Source of the DNA: Abyssisolibacter fermentans
GTDB taxonomy: Bacteria > Bacillota > Clostridia > Tissierellales > MCWD3
DNA: 64,000 nucleotides
NCBI RefSeq assembly: GCF_001559865.1
Contig: NZ_LOHE01000045.1
Span: 1 to 64,000 of the forward strand
Direction of reading: 5' to 3'
The number at the start of each line of letters is the position of its first letter. Positions within the stretch are counted from its first letter, which is position 1. Positions 26,502 to 35,654 of the stretch are shown here, piece after piece. A model generated the notes under the pieces. It saw only the letters and a program-made list of their open reading frames with translations, ran no database searches and was not told the origin of the DNA. The position numbers and the translations under genes are program-made.

Positions 26502-28304
26502 ATGTCATATTTAAGATTATTACAAAATAAGATACAAGAATTATCCGAAACAGTTTCTTCTACGCTTAATGTAGATGTTACGGTAACAGATGAAAATTTA
26601 GTTAGAATAGCTGGTACTGGTAATTTTTATAATAAGATTGATAAAAATAGTCCTCAAAATTGTATTTTTGAAGAAGTAATTAGAACAGGATTACCAAAAC
26701 TCAATGTTGTTAAAGAGAACAATGAAACATGTAAATCTTGTCGCAATTATCATAAGTGCAATGAAAAAAAGAGTATGACATATCCAATTAACTTTGAAGG
26801 AAAATGTATTGGAGTAGTTAGTTTTGCATGTTTTAACTCAGAACAAGAAAAAGCAATGAATGAAAAAAATGAGCAATATCATATGATGCTCAAGCAAATT
26901 TCTAATATGATTGCAAACGATATTATAATAATAAACAATAAAAATAGACTAATAAAAGGGAATGCTGAAATAAATGAAATAATTAATTGTATAAACAAAG
27001 GCATTCTTATAATTAGCTATAACAATAGAATCTTACATATAAATGGCAAAGCATTGAGTATTTTGAATTTAAATTTTACTTATCAAAAGATTATTAATAA
27101 AGACATAAACTATATCATTAAAAATTTAAAAATTAACAACTCTAATAATAAAGAAACAGTTGGTTATTGGAAGCTCAAAAATAAAGATATCAGAGTTGTT
27201 TATGAGGTAAATGAAATAGTATTAGAAGAACAAGGCTTAGCATATTTAATAAGCTTTGATGCCTTAAGCGATATAACTAAAATTGCAATGACATATGAGA
27301 ATAAAGAAAAAATTACTTTTTCAAGTATAATAGGGAAAAGTAAAACTATTCTAAATGCTATAGATATGGCTAGAATTGCAGCCCACTGTGATTCAACAGT
27401 TCTTTTAGAAGGAGAAAGTGGTACAGGCAAGGAGATTTTTGCCAACTCTATACATAATGAAAGTAACAGAAAAAACAACAAATTTGTTGCTATTAACTGT
27501 GCTAGCATACCTGAAAATCTATTAGAGGCTGAACTTTTTGGATATGAAAAAGGAGCTTTTACAGGTGCTAATCCTAAAGGAAAAATTGGAAAGTTTGAAT
27601 TAGCTAACAATGGTACACTGTTTTTAGATGAGATTGGAGATTTGCCATTAAAACTTCAATCAAAGCTTTTGAGAGCTATTCAAGAAAGAACAATTGAGAA
27701 AGTTGGTGGCAATACCCCTATTTTAGTTAATGTAAGAATTATTGCTGCTACACATAAAAATCTTATACAGCTTGTTAAAGAAAAGAATTTCAGACTAGAT
27801 TTATATTATAGATTAAATGTTATACCAATATATTTACCCAGTTTGAGAGAAAGAGAATCTGATGTTCTTCTATGTTCAGAATTTATTTTGAAGAAATTAT
27901 GTAAAAAAATGAGTAAAGATATAAAATTTTTATCAAATGAAGTTAAAGAAAAACTACTTCTATATGATTGGCCAGGTAACATTAGAGAATTAGAGAATGT
28001 TCTAGAATATGCAGTGAGTTTCTCTAGTTCACGAGAAATTACAACACATGATTTGCCGAATTATTTTTGGAGTCATGATTCAACCGAAAATGTAGATATG
28101 GAGTATATTAAGAACAAAGGCTTAGAGGAACTAACAAAGGATTTTGAGAAAAAAATATTTAAAAAATATATAGACGAATTGGGAGACAGTACTCAAGCTA
28201 AAAAGGTTATTGCTAAAAAATTAGATATAAGTCTTACCACGCTTTATAGAAAATTAAATGACTATCAATGTGATAGTAAAAGAGGAAAAAATTTTTCATA
28301 TTAG
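26502..28304 (+). CDS. Sigma-54-dependent activator with cysteine-bearing sensor domain
   Basis: This 600-residue enhancer-binding protein has an N-terminal PocR/GAF-like sensory region (about residues 1-145) with cysteines in NCIFEE, TCKSCRNYHKC and GKCIGVVSF. A PAS-like segment follows (about 155-265). The AAA+ domain has Walker A GESGTGKE, the sigma-54 contact loop GAFTGA, Walker B GTLFLDEIGDLP and the R-finger region YYRLNVIPIYLPSLRERE. A Fis-type helix-turn-helix ends the protein (AKKLDISLTTLYRKL). It sits directly upstream of two palindromes and a sigma-54 promoter leading the cysteine desulfidase-UroD-TRAP genes, which it probably activates. The cysteine set may bind a metal or a ligand; that is inference. 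Confidence 0.92.
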   Translation: MSYLRLLQNKIQELSETVSSTLNVDVTVTDENLVRIAGTGNFYNKIDKNSPQNCIFEEVIRTGLPKLNVVKENNETCKSCRNYHKCNEKKSMTYPINFEGKCIGVVSFACFNSEQEKAMNEKNEQYHMMLKQISNMIANDIIIINNKNRLIKGNAEINEIINCINKGILIISYNNRILHINGKALSILNLNFTYQKIINKDINYIIKNLKINNSNNKETVGYWKLKNKDIRVVYEVNEIVLEEQGLAYLISFDALSDITKIAMTYENKEKITFSSIIGKSKTILNAIDMARIAAHCDSTVLLEGESGTGKEIFANSIHNESNRKNNKFVAINCASIPENLLEAELFGYEKGAFTGANPKGKIGKFELANNGTLFLDEIGDLPLKLQSKLLRAIQERTIEKVGGNTPILVNVRIIAATHKNLIQLVKEKNFRLDLYYRLNVIPIYLPSLRERESDVLLCSEFILKKLCKKMSKDIKFLSNEVKEKLLLYDWPGNIRELENVLEYAVSFSSSREITTHDLPNYFWSHDSTENVDMEYIKNKGLEELTKDFEKKIFKKYIDELGDSTQAKKVIAKKLDISLTTLYRKLNDYQCDSKRGKNFSY

Positions 28305-28416
28305 AAAAAACGTTTTCAAAAATGAAAAATGAATAAAATCGAATCTGAAAAAACATTGAAAAAACTTTATTTCAATTGTATTTGCCTCAATTTCATATAC
28401 GAGAAAAACGTTTTTC
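28304..28416. promoter_or_regulatory. Two upstream activating palindromes
   Basis: GAAAAAACGTTTTC (28304-28317) and the perfect palindrome GAAAAACGTTTTTC (28403-28416) lie about 170 to 270 bases before the sigma-54 promoter, the usual range for enhancer-binding proteins. Both are followed by a GAAATGAAAA-like stretch. They are probable binding sites for the activator encoded just upstream. Confidence 0.7.
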
Positions 28417-28571
28417 AGAAATGAAAATTAATTTACTAGCATGTAATTATATCTGTTTTTTAGTTACATAGACATAGCATAATGCATAATATGATTTAAT
28501 TAATTATCTAAATAAACCTTTAATTCATCACACTCTTAAATATTTAGAAATATTTTTATAATATATTGTTA

Positions 28572-28590
28572 TTGGCATATACCTTGCATT
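28572..28590 (+). promoter_or_regulatory. Sigma-54 (-24/-12) promoter
   Basis: TTGGCATATACCTTGCATT carries GG at 28574-28575 and GC at 28586-28587, separated by exactly 10 bases, which matches the sigma-54 consensus. It lies about 40 bases before the cysteine desulfidase-family gene. Confidence 0.88.
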
Positions 28591-28628
28591 ATTAATATGC
28601 ATACAACAAAAGATAAGGAGTGATGATT

Positions 28629-29930
28629 ATGGCAAACGACTTTATGGTAGACGTACTAAAAGAACAAGTAAAGCCAGCATTAGGTTGTACAGAGCCAGTA
28701 GCAGTGGGAATAGCTGTTTCAAATGCATATAAACAAATAGGTGGAGATATAGAGGAGATATATGTAAAAACTAGTCCTAATATATTTAAAAATGGTTTAA
28801 GGGTAGGCATACCAGGGACTAAAGAAACGGGGTTACATTTTGCAATAGCTCTTTCCGCTATTTGTGGTGATCCTGACTTAAAACTTGAAGTTTTTAAAAA
28901 TGTAAATGACCAATATGTTGAGGAAGCTAAAAAAATTGTTAACGATAAAAAAACAAAAATTGACATAGAAAATGAAAAGGCTAATTTCTATATAGAAGCA
29001 AATGTGAAGACAAGCAAAGGTAATGCTGTATGTATAATAAAGGACAATCATACAAATATAACATATGTAGAAGCTAACGGTGATGTTTTATTTCAAAAAG
29101 AAGAAGGAAAAGAAGAAGCTGCTGCTACAACTACTAGTGTAGTAGATCGATTAAAAGAAGTAAGCATAAAAGATATGAAAGAGTTCGTAGAAAATGTACC
29201 ATTTAAAGACATAGAGTTTTTATTAGACGGTGTTAAGATGAACATGGACATTGCAGAATACGGATTAAATAATAACTGTGGTGCTAACTTGGGTCAGGGT
29301 ATTAATAAATTGATAAACAATAAAATTATTGAAAACGATATCGTTAACAAAGTTAGAGCTATTACATCTGCTGCTTGTGATGCAAGAATGTCAGGTGTAA
29401 ACATGAGTGTTATGAGTAGTGCAGGAAGTGGAAATCATGGTATTACTGCAATTATACCAGTAACAGTTGTTTGTAGAGAACATGGCTATGATGATGAAAA
29501 AATAGCAAGAGCTGTTGCTTTTAGTCACTTAATAACATCTTATATAAAATTGTATACAGGTAGACTTTCTCCAGTATGTGGATGTGCTGTTGCAGCGGGT
29601 ATAGGAGCAGCATCTGCTATGACATGGGTATTAGGAGGAAACGAAGTTCAAATTGCAGGTGCAATTAAAAATATGGTATCGAACATTTCAGGCTTAGCGT
29701 GTGATGGTGCTAAAGGTGGATGCGCATTTAAGCTTTCTACAGCAGCGGCAGAGGCTACATTACATGCTCATCTTGCAGTAAACAATACTATTGTTTCAAA
29801 TTTAGACGGTATAGTAGGTAATAAAGGAGAAGATACAATACAATACTTAGGTAAATTTGCTTCAGATGGTATGAAAAGTATGGACAACACTATTATAGAT
29901 ATTATGTTTGATCAACAAACAGCAAAATAA
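28629..29930 (+). CDS. L-cysteine desulfidase-family protein (CyuA/YhaM, UPF0597)
   Basis: This 433-residue enzyme belongs to the iron-sulfur L-serine dehydratase alpha-like family, whose members break L-cysteine into pyruvate, ammonia and sulfide. Visible signatures are ALGCTEPVA near the N-terminus, NNCGANLG, a serine-rich SSAGSGNHGI, and the cysteines of PVCGCAVAAG and LACDGAKGGC, which supply cluster ligands. AAGGAG (28615-28620) is 8 bases before the ATG at 28629; the upstream GTG/ATG are too close. It is first in a sigma-54 operon with a UroD-like protein and a TRAP transporter. The related CyuA is a cysteine desulfidase, but the substrate here could be another cysteine-like compound. 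Confidence 0.87.
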   Translation: MANDFMVDVLKEQVKPALGCTEPVAVGIAVSNAYKQIGGDIEEIYVKTSPNIFKNGLRVGIPGTKETGLHFAIALSAICGDPDLKLEVFKNVNDQYVEEAKKIVNDKKTKIDIENEKANFYIEANVKTSKGNAVCIIKDNHTNITYVEANGDVLFQKEEGKEEAAATTTSVVDRLKEVSIKDMKEFVENVPFKDIEFLLDGVKMNMDIAEYGLNNNCGANLGQGINKLINNKIIENDIVNKVRAITSAACDARMSGVNMSVMSSAGSGNHGITAIIPVTVVCREHGYDDEKIARAVAFSHLITSYIKLYTGRLSPVCGCAVAAGIGAASAMTWVLGGNEVQIAGAIKNMVSNISGLACDGAKGGCAFKLSTAAAEATLHAHLAVNNTIVSNLDGIVGNKGEDTIQYLGKFASDGMKSMDNTIIDIMFDQQTAK

Positions 29931-29943
29931 GGAGGAGATTTTC

Positions 29944-30954
29944 ATGAAAAAAATGACAAAAAAAGAAAGAGTAATGGCTGCTTTAAATGGACAGGAAGTA
30001 GATAGAGTACCAGTTAGCTTATGGTTACACTATCCACATAAAGACCAAGACCCTAGATCATTAGCCGAAACACAAATTGAATTCATGGAAAAATATGATT
30101 TAGATTTTATTAAATTAATGCCATTTGGATTATATAGTGTACAAGATTATGGTTGTAAAGTTAAAATATTTGGAACACCTGACCAACCACCAATCGTGGA
30201 TGATTATGGTATTAAGTGTGTAGATGACTGGAAAAGCTTAGAAGTATTACCTGGTACATATGGTACTCTTGGTAAGCAGGTGCAATTAGTTAAACACGTA
30301 AATAAGATGTTAAAAGAGAGAAATGAAGATGTACCAATTGTGCAAACTATATTTAGTCCATTAACAACAGCTTTGAAACTAGCAGGTGATAGAATATTCA
30401 AGGATATGAAAGAAAATCCAGAAATATTCCATCAAGCATTACAAACTATAACATATACTAATATAAACTTTATAAAAGCTAACCTTGAGCAAGGAGTTAG
30501 TGGTTTCTTCTTTGCTACTCAATGTGCTACATACGATATGATGACAGAAGAAGAATATGATGAATTTGGTACTAAGTATGACTTACAGCTTTTTGATGCA
30601 TTCAAAGACGAAACATTCTTTAATGTTATTCATATACATGGAGATAATACAATGTTTGAAAAATTAGCAAACTATCCAGGAAATTGTATTAGCTGGCATG
30701 ATAGATGGTCTAAGCCAAACATGGAGGAAGCAAGAAAAATGACTGACAAATGTTTCCTTGGTGGACTTAATGAAAAAGATGTTTTAGCACAAGCTTCTGT
30801 AGATGATATATATGTTCATGTATCAGAGGCAGTCAAAATGGCTGGTAAAAAAGGTTTTATGCTTGGACCAGGTTGTGTTGCGAATCCAAATACTCCTTCA
30901 ATAAATTATTATGCTACTAGAGTTGCTATAGAAAAATTTGGGACAAACTGTTAG
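29944..30954 (+). CDS. Uroporphyrinogen decarboxylase-family (MtaA-like) protein
   Basis: This 336-residue protein has the UroD/MtaA barrel: KKERVMAALNGQEVDRVPVS at the start and GPGCVANPNTP near the end. In corrinoid methyltransferases of this family zinc is held by His-x-Cys and a later Cys. Here the first motif reads H230-I-H232-G with His in place of Cys, and C311 is kept. It is not heme synthesis UroD, since no porphyrin genes are near. It lies 13 bases after the desulfidase gene with GGAGGAG before the ATG at 29944. A role in methyl transfer or C-S bond chemistry on the imported substrate is inferred; no corrinoid protein gene is nearby. Confidence 0.84.
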   Translation: MKKMTKKERVMAALNGQEVDRVPVSLWLHYPHKDQDPRSLAETQIEFMEKYDLDFIKLMPFGLYSVQDYGCKVKIFGTPDQPPIVDDYGIKCVDDWKSLEVLPGTYGTLGKQVQLVKHVNKMLKERNEDVPIVQTIFSPLTTALKLAGDRIFKDMKENPEIFHQALQTITYTNINFIKANLEQGVSGFFFATQCATYDMMTEEEYDEFGTKYDLQLFDAFKDETFFNVIHIHGDNTMFEKLANYPGNCISWHDRWSKPNMEEARKMTDKCFLGGLNEKDVLAQASVDDIYVHVSEAVKMAGKKGFMLGPGCVANPNTPSINYYATRVAIEKFGTNC

Positions 30955-31036
30955 TTTAAATTATGAATTAGACTAAATTATACATAAGATAAAAATTTAG
31001 TTTAAAATAAAAAACAAAAAAAATGGGGGTTTTCTA

Positions 31037-32074
31037 ATGAGAAAAGGTTTAAAAGTAGTTAGTTTAATGCTTGTTTTAGTTTTATGTGTTGGATGTCTTT
31101 TTGGATGTAATGGGGACAAGTCTAATAAACAAGAGGCTAACAATGATGACAAGGTTTATGAATTAAGATTATCAACAGTTGTTAATGCACCACATCCATG
31201 GATAGAAATGGCAAACTATTTTTCAGAGGAAGTAGCTAAAAAAACAAATGATAAGGTTAAAATAACTGTGTATCCTGGAGGTACATTAGGAAAAGATGAA
31301 ACTACTATTGATGAAATGCGTAATGGTACTATTGACTTTGTACTAGGTGGCACTCAAAATGCAGCATCTTTCGTACCTGAATATCAAGTATTCAGTCTAG
31401 CATATTTATTTAATGATGCAGATCATTTCAAAAAAGCTATAGCAAATGATAGTGCTGTATTTAAAAGATACCAAGAATTATATGCAGAAAAGAACTTGAA
31501 TATCAGATTACTTGCTTTAGCTGGTGGTGGCTGTAGAAATGCTTCAAACAACCTTAGACCTATAGTAACTCCTGCTGATTTAAAAGGCATGAAAATGAGA
31601 CTTCCTGGTTCTCCAATGGAAGCAAAACTTTGGTCATCATTAGGTGCACTTCCTACTTCATTAGCATGGAATGAAATCTACAGTGCTATTCAAACTGGTG
31701 TAGTAAACGCATTTGAAAGTTCTATTAGTGGATATTATGGAAGTAAACTATATGAGGTTGCTCAGTTCCATAGTGAAACTCAACATTTATTTATGTTATC
31801 TCATTTATCAATGAGTGATTCAACATATAATAAATTACCTGAAAAATATAGAAAAGTTATCGAAGAAGTAGCTGTTGATGCTGCAAAAGTTGGTACTGAA
31901 GCTGGAGAAAAAGCTGATGTTGAAAGACTTGAAGAATTACAAAAAGACTTTGGTGTACAAGTAAATAAAGTTGATAAAGAAGCATTTATTCAAATAGTTA
32001 AACCTTTACATGAAGAATTAGCAGAAGAAATTGGTGCAAGTGATATATTGAAGATGATTTTAGATATGAAATAG
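31037..32074 (+). CDS. dctP: TRAP transporter substrate-binding lipoprotein (DctP)
   Basis: This 345-residue extracytoplasmic solute receptor has a lipoprotein signal peptide ending in LFGC with Cys24 as the lipid-anchored residue. The DctP fold is shown by AEEVAKKTNDKVKITVYPGG-like FSEEVAKKTNDKVKITVYPG, GTLGKDETTIDEMRNGTIDF and the ligand-contact region GMKMRLPGSPMEAKLWSSLG with LAWNEIYSAIQTGVVNAFE. It feeds the DctQ-DctM membrane units downstream. Family members bind organic acids. The link to a cysteine desulfidase suggests a sulfur-containing acid, but this is inferred from context only. Confidence 0.92.
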   Translation: MRKGLKVVSLMLVLVLCVGCLFGCNGDKSNKQEANNDDKVYELRLSTVVNAPHPWIEMANYFSEEVAKKTNDKVKITVYPGGTLGKDETTIDEMRNGTIDFVLGGTQNAASFVPEYQVFSLAYLFNDADHFKKAIANDSAVFKRYQELYAEKNLNIRLLALAGGGCRNASNNLRPIVTPADLKGMKMRLPGSPMEAKLWSSLGALPTSLAWNEIYSAIQTGVVNAFESSISGYYGSKLYEVAQFHSETQHLFMLSHLSMSDSTYNKLPEKYRKVIEEVAVDAAKVGTEAGEKADVERLEELQKDFGVQVNKVDKEAFIQIVKPLHEELAEEIGASDILKMILDMK

Positions 32075-32085
32075 AAACATATAAT

Positions 32086-32128
32086 TTCCCTTTTACTCTA
32101 GATATCTATATCAAAGAGTAAAAGGGAA
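32086..32128 (+). other. Intra-operon hairpin after dctP
   Basis: A perfect 14-base stem TTCCCTTTTACTCT (32086-32099) with AGAGTAAAAGGGAA (32115-32128) lies between dctP and dctQ, with no T run after it. Such hairpins often stabilise the binding-protein message or partly stop transcription, so that the receptor outnumbers the membrane units. Confidence 0.7.
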
Positions 32129-32194
32129 GCAATAATAAACATAATTTTAATTCCTAAGCAAAACCAAACATTTTAGGATGAATGGAGTGTAGTT

Positions 32195-32719
32195 ATGAAA
32201 GCATTAAAAAAAATAAACGATCTAATAGAAAACGTATTCACTTTAATTGGTATTTGTTTATTAGCTATATTAGTAGTGGTTGTGTTTACTCAAGTAGTTG
32301 TTAGAAACTGGTTTGAAATTCCATTGTTATGGTCTACAGAAGTATCAATGATCACGTTTATTTGGTCAATTTTCTTAGGATCAGCTGTTGCATTAAGAAA
32401 AAGAAAGCACTATATTGTGGAAATTTTTCCGCCAAAATATAAAAAAATCAATGCGTTTCTAGATGTTTTTGCTGATGTTGCTTGTTACGGGTTAATATAT
32501 ATAATGATAAAAAATGGAATACCTTTTACTAAAATGGGATTTTCTCGTATGACTACAGCACTAGTTATACCACAAGCATATATATATGTATCAATTCCAA
32601 TATCTGGTGTTGCAATGTTATTATTTAATACAGAACATTTAATAAATAATTCAAAGAAATTTATACAAATGATTAAAGGTGGTGATGAGGATGAGTCCAT
32701 TAGTACTATTAATGGTTAG
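32195..32719 (+). CDS. dctQ: TRAP transporter small membrane subunit (DctQ)
   Basis: This 174-residue protein has four transmembrane helices typical of DctQ. The family signature region FTQVVVRNWFEIPLLWSTEV is followed by SVIFIWSIFLGSAVALRKRK-like FIWSIFLGSAVALRKRKHY. The gene overlaps dctM by 29 bases. It joins the large subunit to form the ion-coupled symporter that receives solute from DctP. Confidence 0.92.
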   Translation: MKALKKINDLIENVFTLIGICLLAILVVVVFTQVVVRNWFEIPLLWSTEVSMITFIWSIFLGSAVALRKRKHYIVEIFPPKYKKINAFLDVFADVACYGLIYIMIKNGIPFTKMGFSRMTTALVIPQAYIYVSIPISGVAMLLFNTEHLINNSKKFIQMIKGGDEDESISTING

Positions 32720-33980
32720 TTTCTTTGTAATGATTTTCCTGAAAATACCAGTAGCTTTTGCATTAGCTTTGTCAGCTATGATAACTATAGTTGATATTGG
32801 ACTACCTTTTACAACAATACTAAATAATATGTATGCGGGTGTAAATTCATTTACTCTTCTCGCAGTTCCTTTTTTCTTACTTCTTGGAAGGTTAATGAAT
32901 GATGGAGGTATTACAAAGAAACTAGTTACTCTCTCTAATGCTTTAGTTGGCCATATAAAAGGTGGTTTAGGACATGTAAACGTTCTTGTTAGTATGCTTT
33001 TTGCAGGACTTTCTGGTTCTGGTGCAGCCGATACAGCTGGAATAGGTGCAATGCTTATACCTGCAATGGAGGAAGATGGATATGATATAGATTTTACAGT
33101 AGCTATAACAGCTGCATCTTCAACATTAGGTGTTATTATTCCTCCAAGTATTATGATGGTTATATACGGTGCAATGGGACAGGTTTCTATTGGAGCTTTG
33201 TTTTTAGCAGGAGTAGTACCAGGAGTATTTATCGGATTGACTCAAATGTTTTATACATACCATATGGCTAAAAAACATGGGTATCCTTGTGAAGATAAAA
33301 CAACAATGAAAGAAAAAGGAAAAGCTTTTGTAAAAGCATTTCCACCATTACTTCTTCCTTTAATAATAATAGTTGGAATTACAGCTGGTATATTTACAGC
33401 AACAGAAGCAGCTGCAGTAGCAGTTGTATATGGGTTAATACTTATGTTCTTTGTATATAGATCTTTTAAAGTTAAAGATTTACCTGGTGTTTTTGCAGAT
33501 GCTTTAGTAGGCTTTGCACTTCCTATGTTTGCAGTATCAAGTGCAGGAATTGTTGGATGGCTTATAGCTTATCTAAATGCACCTACAATGATTGCTAACT
33601 TTATATTAGGTATTACTCATTCTTATTTTGGAATATACCTTATGTTAATTGTATTCTTACTTATTATAGGAACATTTTTAAGCCCAATAACTTCAATAAT
33701 TATATTTCTTCCTATAATACAAAACCTAGGTAATGTAGCAGGTTTTAATCCGGTTCACTTAGGAGTAATAGTAGTATTAACATTATCATTAGGTATGATT
33801 ACACCACCTTATGGTATATGCTTGTTAATAGCTGCTCAAATAGGTAAGATACCAGCTCCTAGAGCTTTTGTAGGAATATTACCTATGCTTGGTCTTACAT
33901 TATTAATTATATTATGCGGTATTATGTTCCCAGATTTATTCTTATTTATACCAAAATTAATAATGCCTGAATTTGTTTAG
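32691..33980 (+). CDS. dctM: TRAP transporter large membrane subunit (DctM)
   Basis: This 429-residue permease has about 11-12 hydrophobic helices. Hallmarks of DctM are FFLLLGRLMNDGGITKKLV, FAGLSGSGAADTAGIGAMLI (substrate/ion site), and ASSTLGVIIPPSIMMVIYGA with the matching second-half GMITPPYGICLLIA. AAAGGTGG (32675-32682) favours the ATG at 32691. It ends the sigma-54-driven transcript. Confidence 0.92.
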   Translation: MSPLVLLMVSFFVMIFLKIPVAFALALSAMITIVDIGLPFTTILNNMYAGVNSFTLLAVPFFLLLGRLMNDGGITKKLVTLSNALVGHIKGGLGHVNVLVSMLFAGLSGSGAADTAGIGAMLIPAMEEDGYDIDFTVAITAASSTLGVIIPPSIMMVIYGAMGQVSIGALFLAGVVPGVFIGLTQMFYTYHMAKKHGYPCEDKTTMKEKGKAFVKAFPPLLLPLIIIVGITAGIFTATEAAAVAVVYGLILMFFVYRSFKVKDLPGVFADALVGFALPMFAVSSAGIVGWLIAYLNAPTMIANFILGITHSYFGIYLMLIVFLLIIGTFLSPITSIIIFLPIIQNLGNVAGFNPVHLGVIVVLTLSLGMITPPYGICLLIAAQIGKIPAPRAFVGILPMLGLTLLIILCGIMFPDLFLFIPKLIMPEFV

Positions 33981-33996
33981 AACCCCCTTTTGATAA

Positions 33997-34029
33997 CAGC
34001 ACAGCCCGCTTTGCGGGCGGTTTGTGCTG
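33997..34029. other. GC-rich hairpin after dctM
   Basis: CAGCACA (33997-34003) pairs with TGTGCTG (34023-34029), and CCCGC (34005-34009) with GCGGG (34013-34017). The hairpin is strong and far more GC-rich than its surroundings but lacks a following T run, so it may be an mRNA 3' stabiliser or a small palindromic element. Confidence 0.6.
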
Positions 34030-34110
34030 AATTATACTTCCTTGTTAATAAATAACGTTTGTAATAAACAACTTTATTGCATTCAATTAAAGTCATTAAT
34101 TTACATATGA

Positions 34111-34139
34111 AGATTTGAGTTTACTTAGGTCTTTTTTTT
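34111..34139 (+). terminator. Probable terminator of the TRAP operon
   Basis: AGATTTGAGT pairs with ACTTAGGTCT through several G-U pairs, followed by eight T residues. It is a weak stem in DNA but plausible in RNA. Confidence 0.5.
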
Positions 34140-34257
34140 ATGTTTTAAATTAAACCAGTTATATTGTGTCATTGCTATATCTTATTCTATAATATAGTTA
34201 GGAATTGTTATTATTATTGCTAATAATGATTATTTAATAAATCAGGAGGAAATGATA

Positions 34258-34938
34258 TTGACTAACATATTTGAACAATTAGAACAATGTGAGTTATTTA
34301 AAGGATTTGACAAACTAAAGATACAGAAAATCTTAAAAAACAGCTATTATGAAATAGCAAAATATACTAAGGGAGAAATAATTGCTTTAGAAGGAGATGA
34401 GATTAAAGCATTAGGAGTAGTATTGTCAGGAGATGTAGATGTTAAAAAACTATATGAAACTGGCAAAATGCTTCAAGTTAAAAAATTAGGCATTGGTGAT
34501 TTGATAGGAAATGCAACTGTATTTTCAGATTCAAATTATTATCCAAGTACTATAATTTCAAGCAACGATTCGAATATATTGTTTATATCACAGAAGGATA
34601 TTGTTGATATGTGTATGAATAGTAGACAATTCTTTAACAATTTTGTTAGATCATTATCAAATCAAATTGTATATTTAAGTGAAAAGGTAAAATTCATTTC
34701 TAGTGGTACAATAAGAAAAAAAGTTATCAATTATTTGCTAATGGAATATAGAAAAAACAGAGCATTAAAAATTGAACTTTCTATGACTCGAAAAAAGATG
34801 GCTGAGTTTTTTGGAGTTACAAGACCAGCATTGTCAAAAGAAATGATTATTATGAAAAAAGAGCATCTTATAGATTATAAAAATAATATCATTGAGATAC
34901 TAGATTTAAATAAACTAGAAGAAGAACTTGAAAAATAA
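34258..34938 (+). CDS. Crp/Fnr-family regulator
   Basis: This 226-residue regulator has an N-terminal cyclic-nucleotide-like beta barrel (about residues 15-130, ALEGDEIKALGVVLSGDVDV) and a C-terminal winged helix (RKKMAEFFGVTRPALSKEM). It lacks the N-terminal cysteine cluster of Fnr, so it is not an obvious oxygen sensor. AGGAGG (34244-34249) is 8 bases before the TTG at 34258 but only 2 before the ATG at 34252, so TTG is preferred. It lies upstream of the split permease-ferredoxin genes, which it may control. Confidence 0.88.
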   Translation: MTNIFEQLEQCELFKGFDKLKIQKILKNSYYEIAKYTKGEIIALEGDEIKALGVVLSGDVDVKKLYETGKMLQVKKLGIGDLIGNATVFSDSNYYPSTIISSNDSNILFISQKDIVDMCMNSRQFFNNFVRSLSNQIVYLSEKVKFISSGTIRKKVINYLLMEYRKNRALKIELSMTRKKMAEFFGVTRPALSKEMIIMKKEHLIDYKNNIIEILDLNKLEEELEK

Positions 34939-34979
34939 TGCTTCCGATGTTATAAAATAAGAAATTTACTATATACGTT

Positions 34980-35012
34980 CGTAATATATATTACGGCGGT
35001 TTTCTTTTTTTT
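34980..35012 (+). terminator. Rho-independent terminator
   Basis: The palindrome CGTAATATATATTACG (34980-34995) is followed by GCGGTTTTCTTTTTTTT. Confidence 0.65.
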
Positions 35013-35177
35013 GATGTATATTATATTAAAACCCATGATAATAAAGGAATTAAATGCTATGTTCATATTTTAGTAGCATATTAAAATTGATATCATTTGG
35101 AATTCAGAACGTTATATTTGCTTTTGTATATATTATACAAATGAAATGGGTTTAAATTATTTTAAGGAGTGAAATTA

Positions 35178-35654
35178 ATGAGTACAATATTATTAATTTT
35201 ATTAACAGCTATCGCTCTAATAGTGTCCTTGTATAAGGACAAAGAAAAAACTTTAAATTCGATAAAAAATGCTAAGGGAATGATAAGTAGTATGCTTTCT
35301 GATGTAATTGGTGTATTATTGTTGATTGGGTTAATACTTACAATTATACCGCCTGGCAAAATAGAAAGCTTGCTAGGAAATGGAAGTGGATTTATCGCTA
35401 CTATAGGAGCAGCGGTAGTTGGAACTATTACGTTAATACCAGCGTTTGTAGCTTTTCCACTAGTAGGTTCATTAAAAGCAAATGGTGCTGGTATTGTAAC
35501 ATTAACAGCTTTTTTAACAACATTGACAATGGTCGGGTTTGTTACATTTCCTTTGGAGAGTAAAACCTTCGGAAAGTGGTTTGCAATTAAAAGAAATGTT
35601 TTGAGTTTTATATTTGCACTTATAATAGCTATTATTGTTGGGATGGTGATGTAA
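35178..35654 (+). CDS. Permease, first half of a split ArsP/DUF318-like pair
   Basis: This 158-residue membrane protein has about four helices and the loop PPGKIESLLGNGSGFIATIG followed by LIPAFVAFPLVGSLKANGAG. The loop resembles half of the duplicated core of the predicted permease family that includes ArsP (DUF318, YraQ-like). AAGGAG (35164-35169) fixes the ATG at 35178. Its last base is the first of the next gene (TAATG-type overlap). The pair probably assemble into one permease; the substrate is unknown. Confidence 0.75.
   Translation: MSTILLILLTAIALIVSLYKDKEKTLNSIKNAKGMISSMLSDVIGVLLLIGLILTIIPPGKIESLLGNGSGFIATIGAAVVGTITLIPAFVAFPLVGSLKANGAGIVTLTAFLTTLTMVGFVTFPLESKTFGKWFAIKRNVLSFIFALIIAIIVGMVM

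Noticed and set aside
29944-30954. Heme-pathway uroporphyrinogen decarboxylase
   Set aside because: There are no porphyrin genes nearby, and the motifs match the MtaA-like branch.
34258-34938. Oxygen-sensing Fnr
   Set aside because: The N-terminal cysteine cluster needed for the Fnr iron-sulfur centre is absent.
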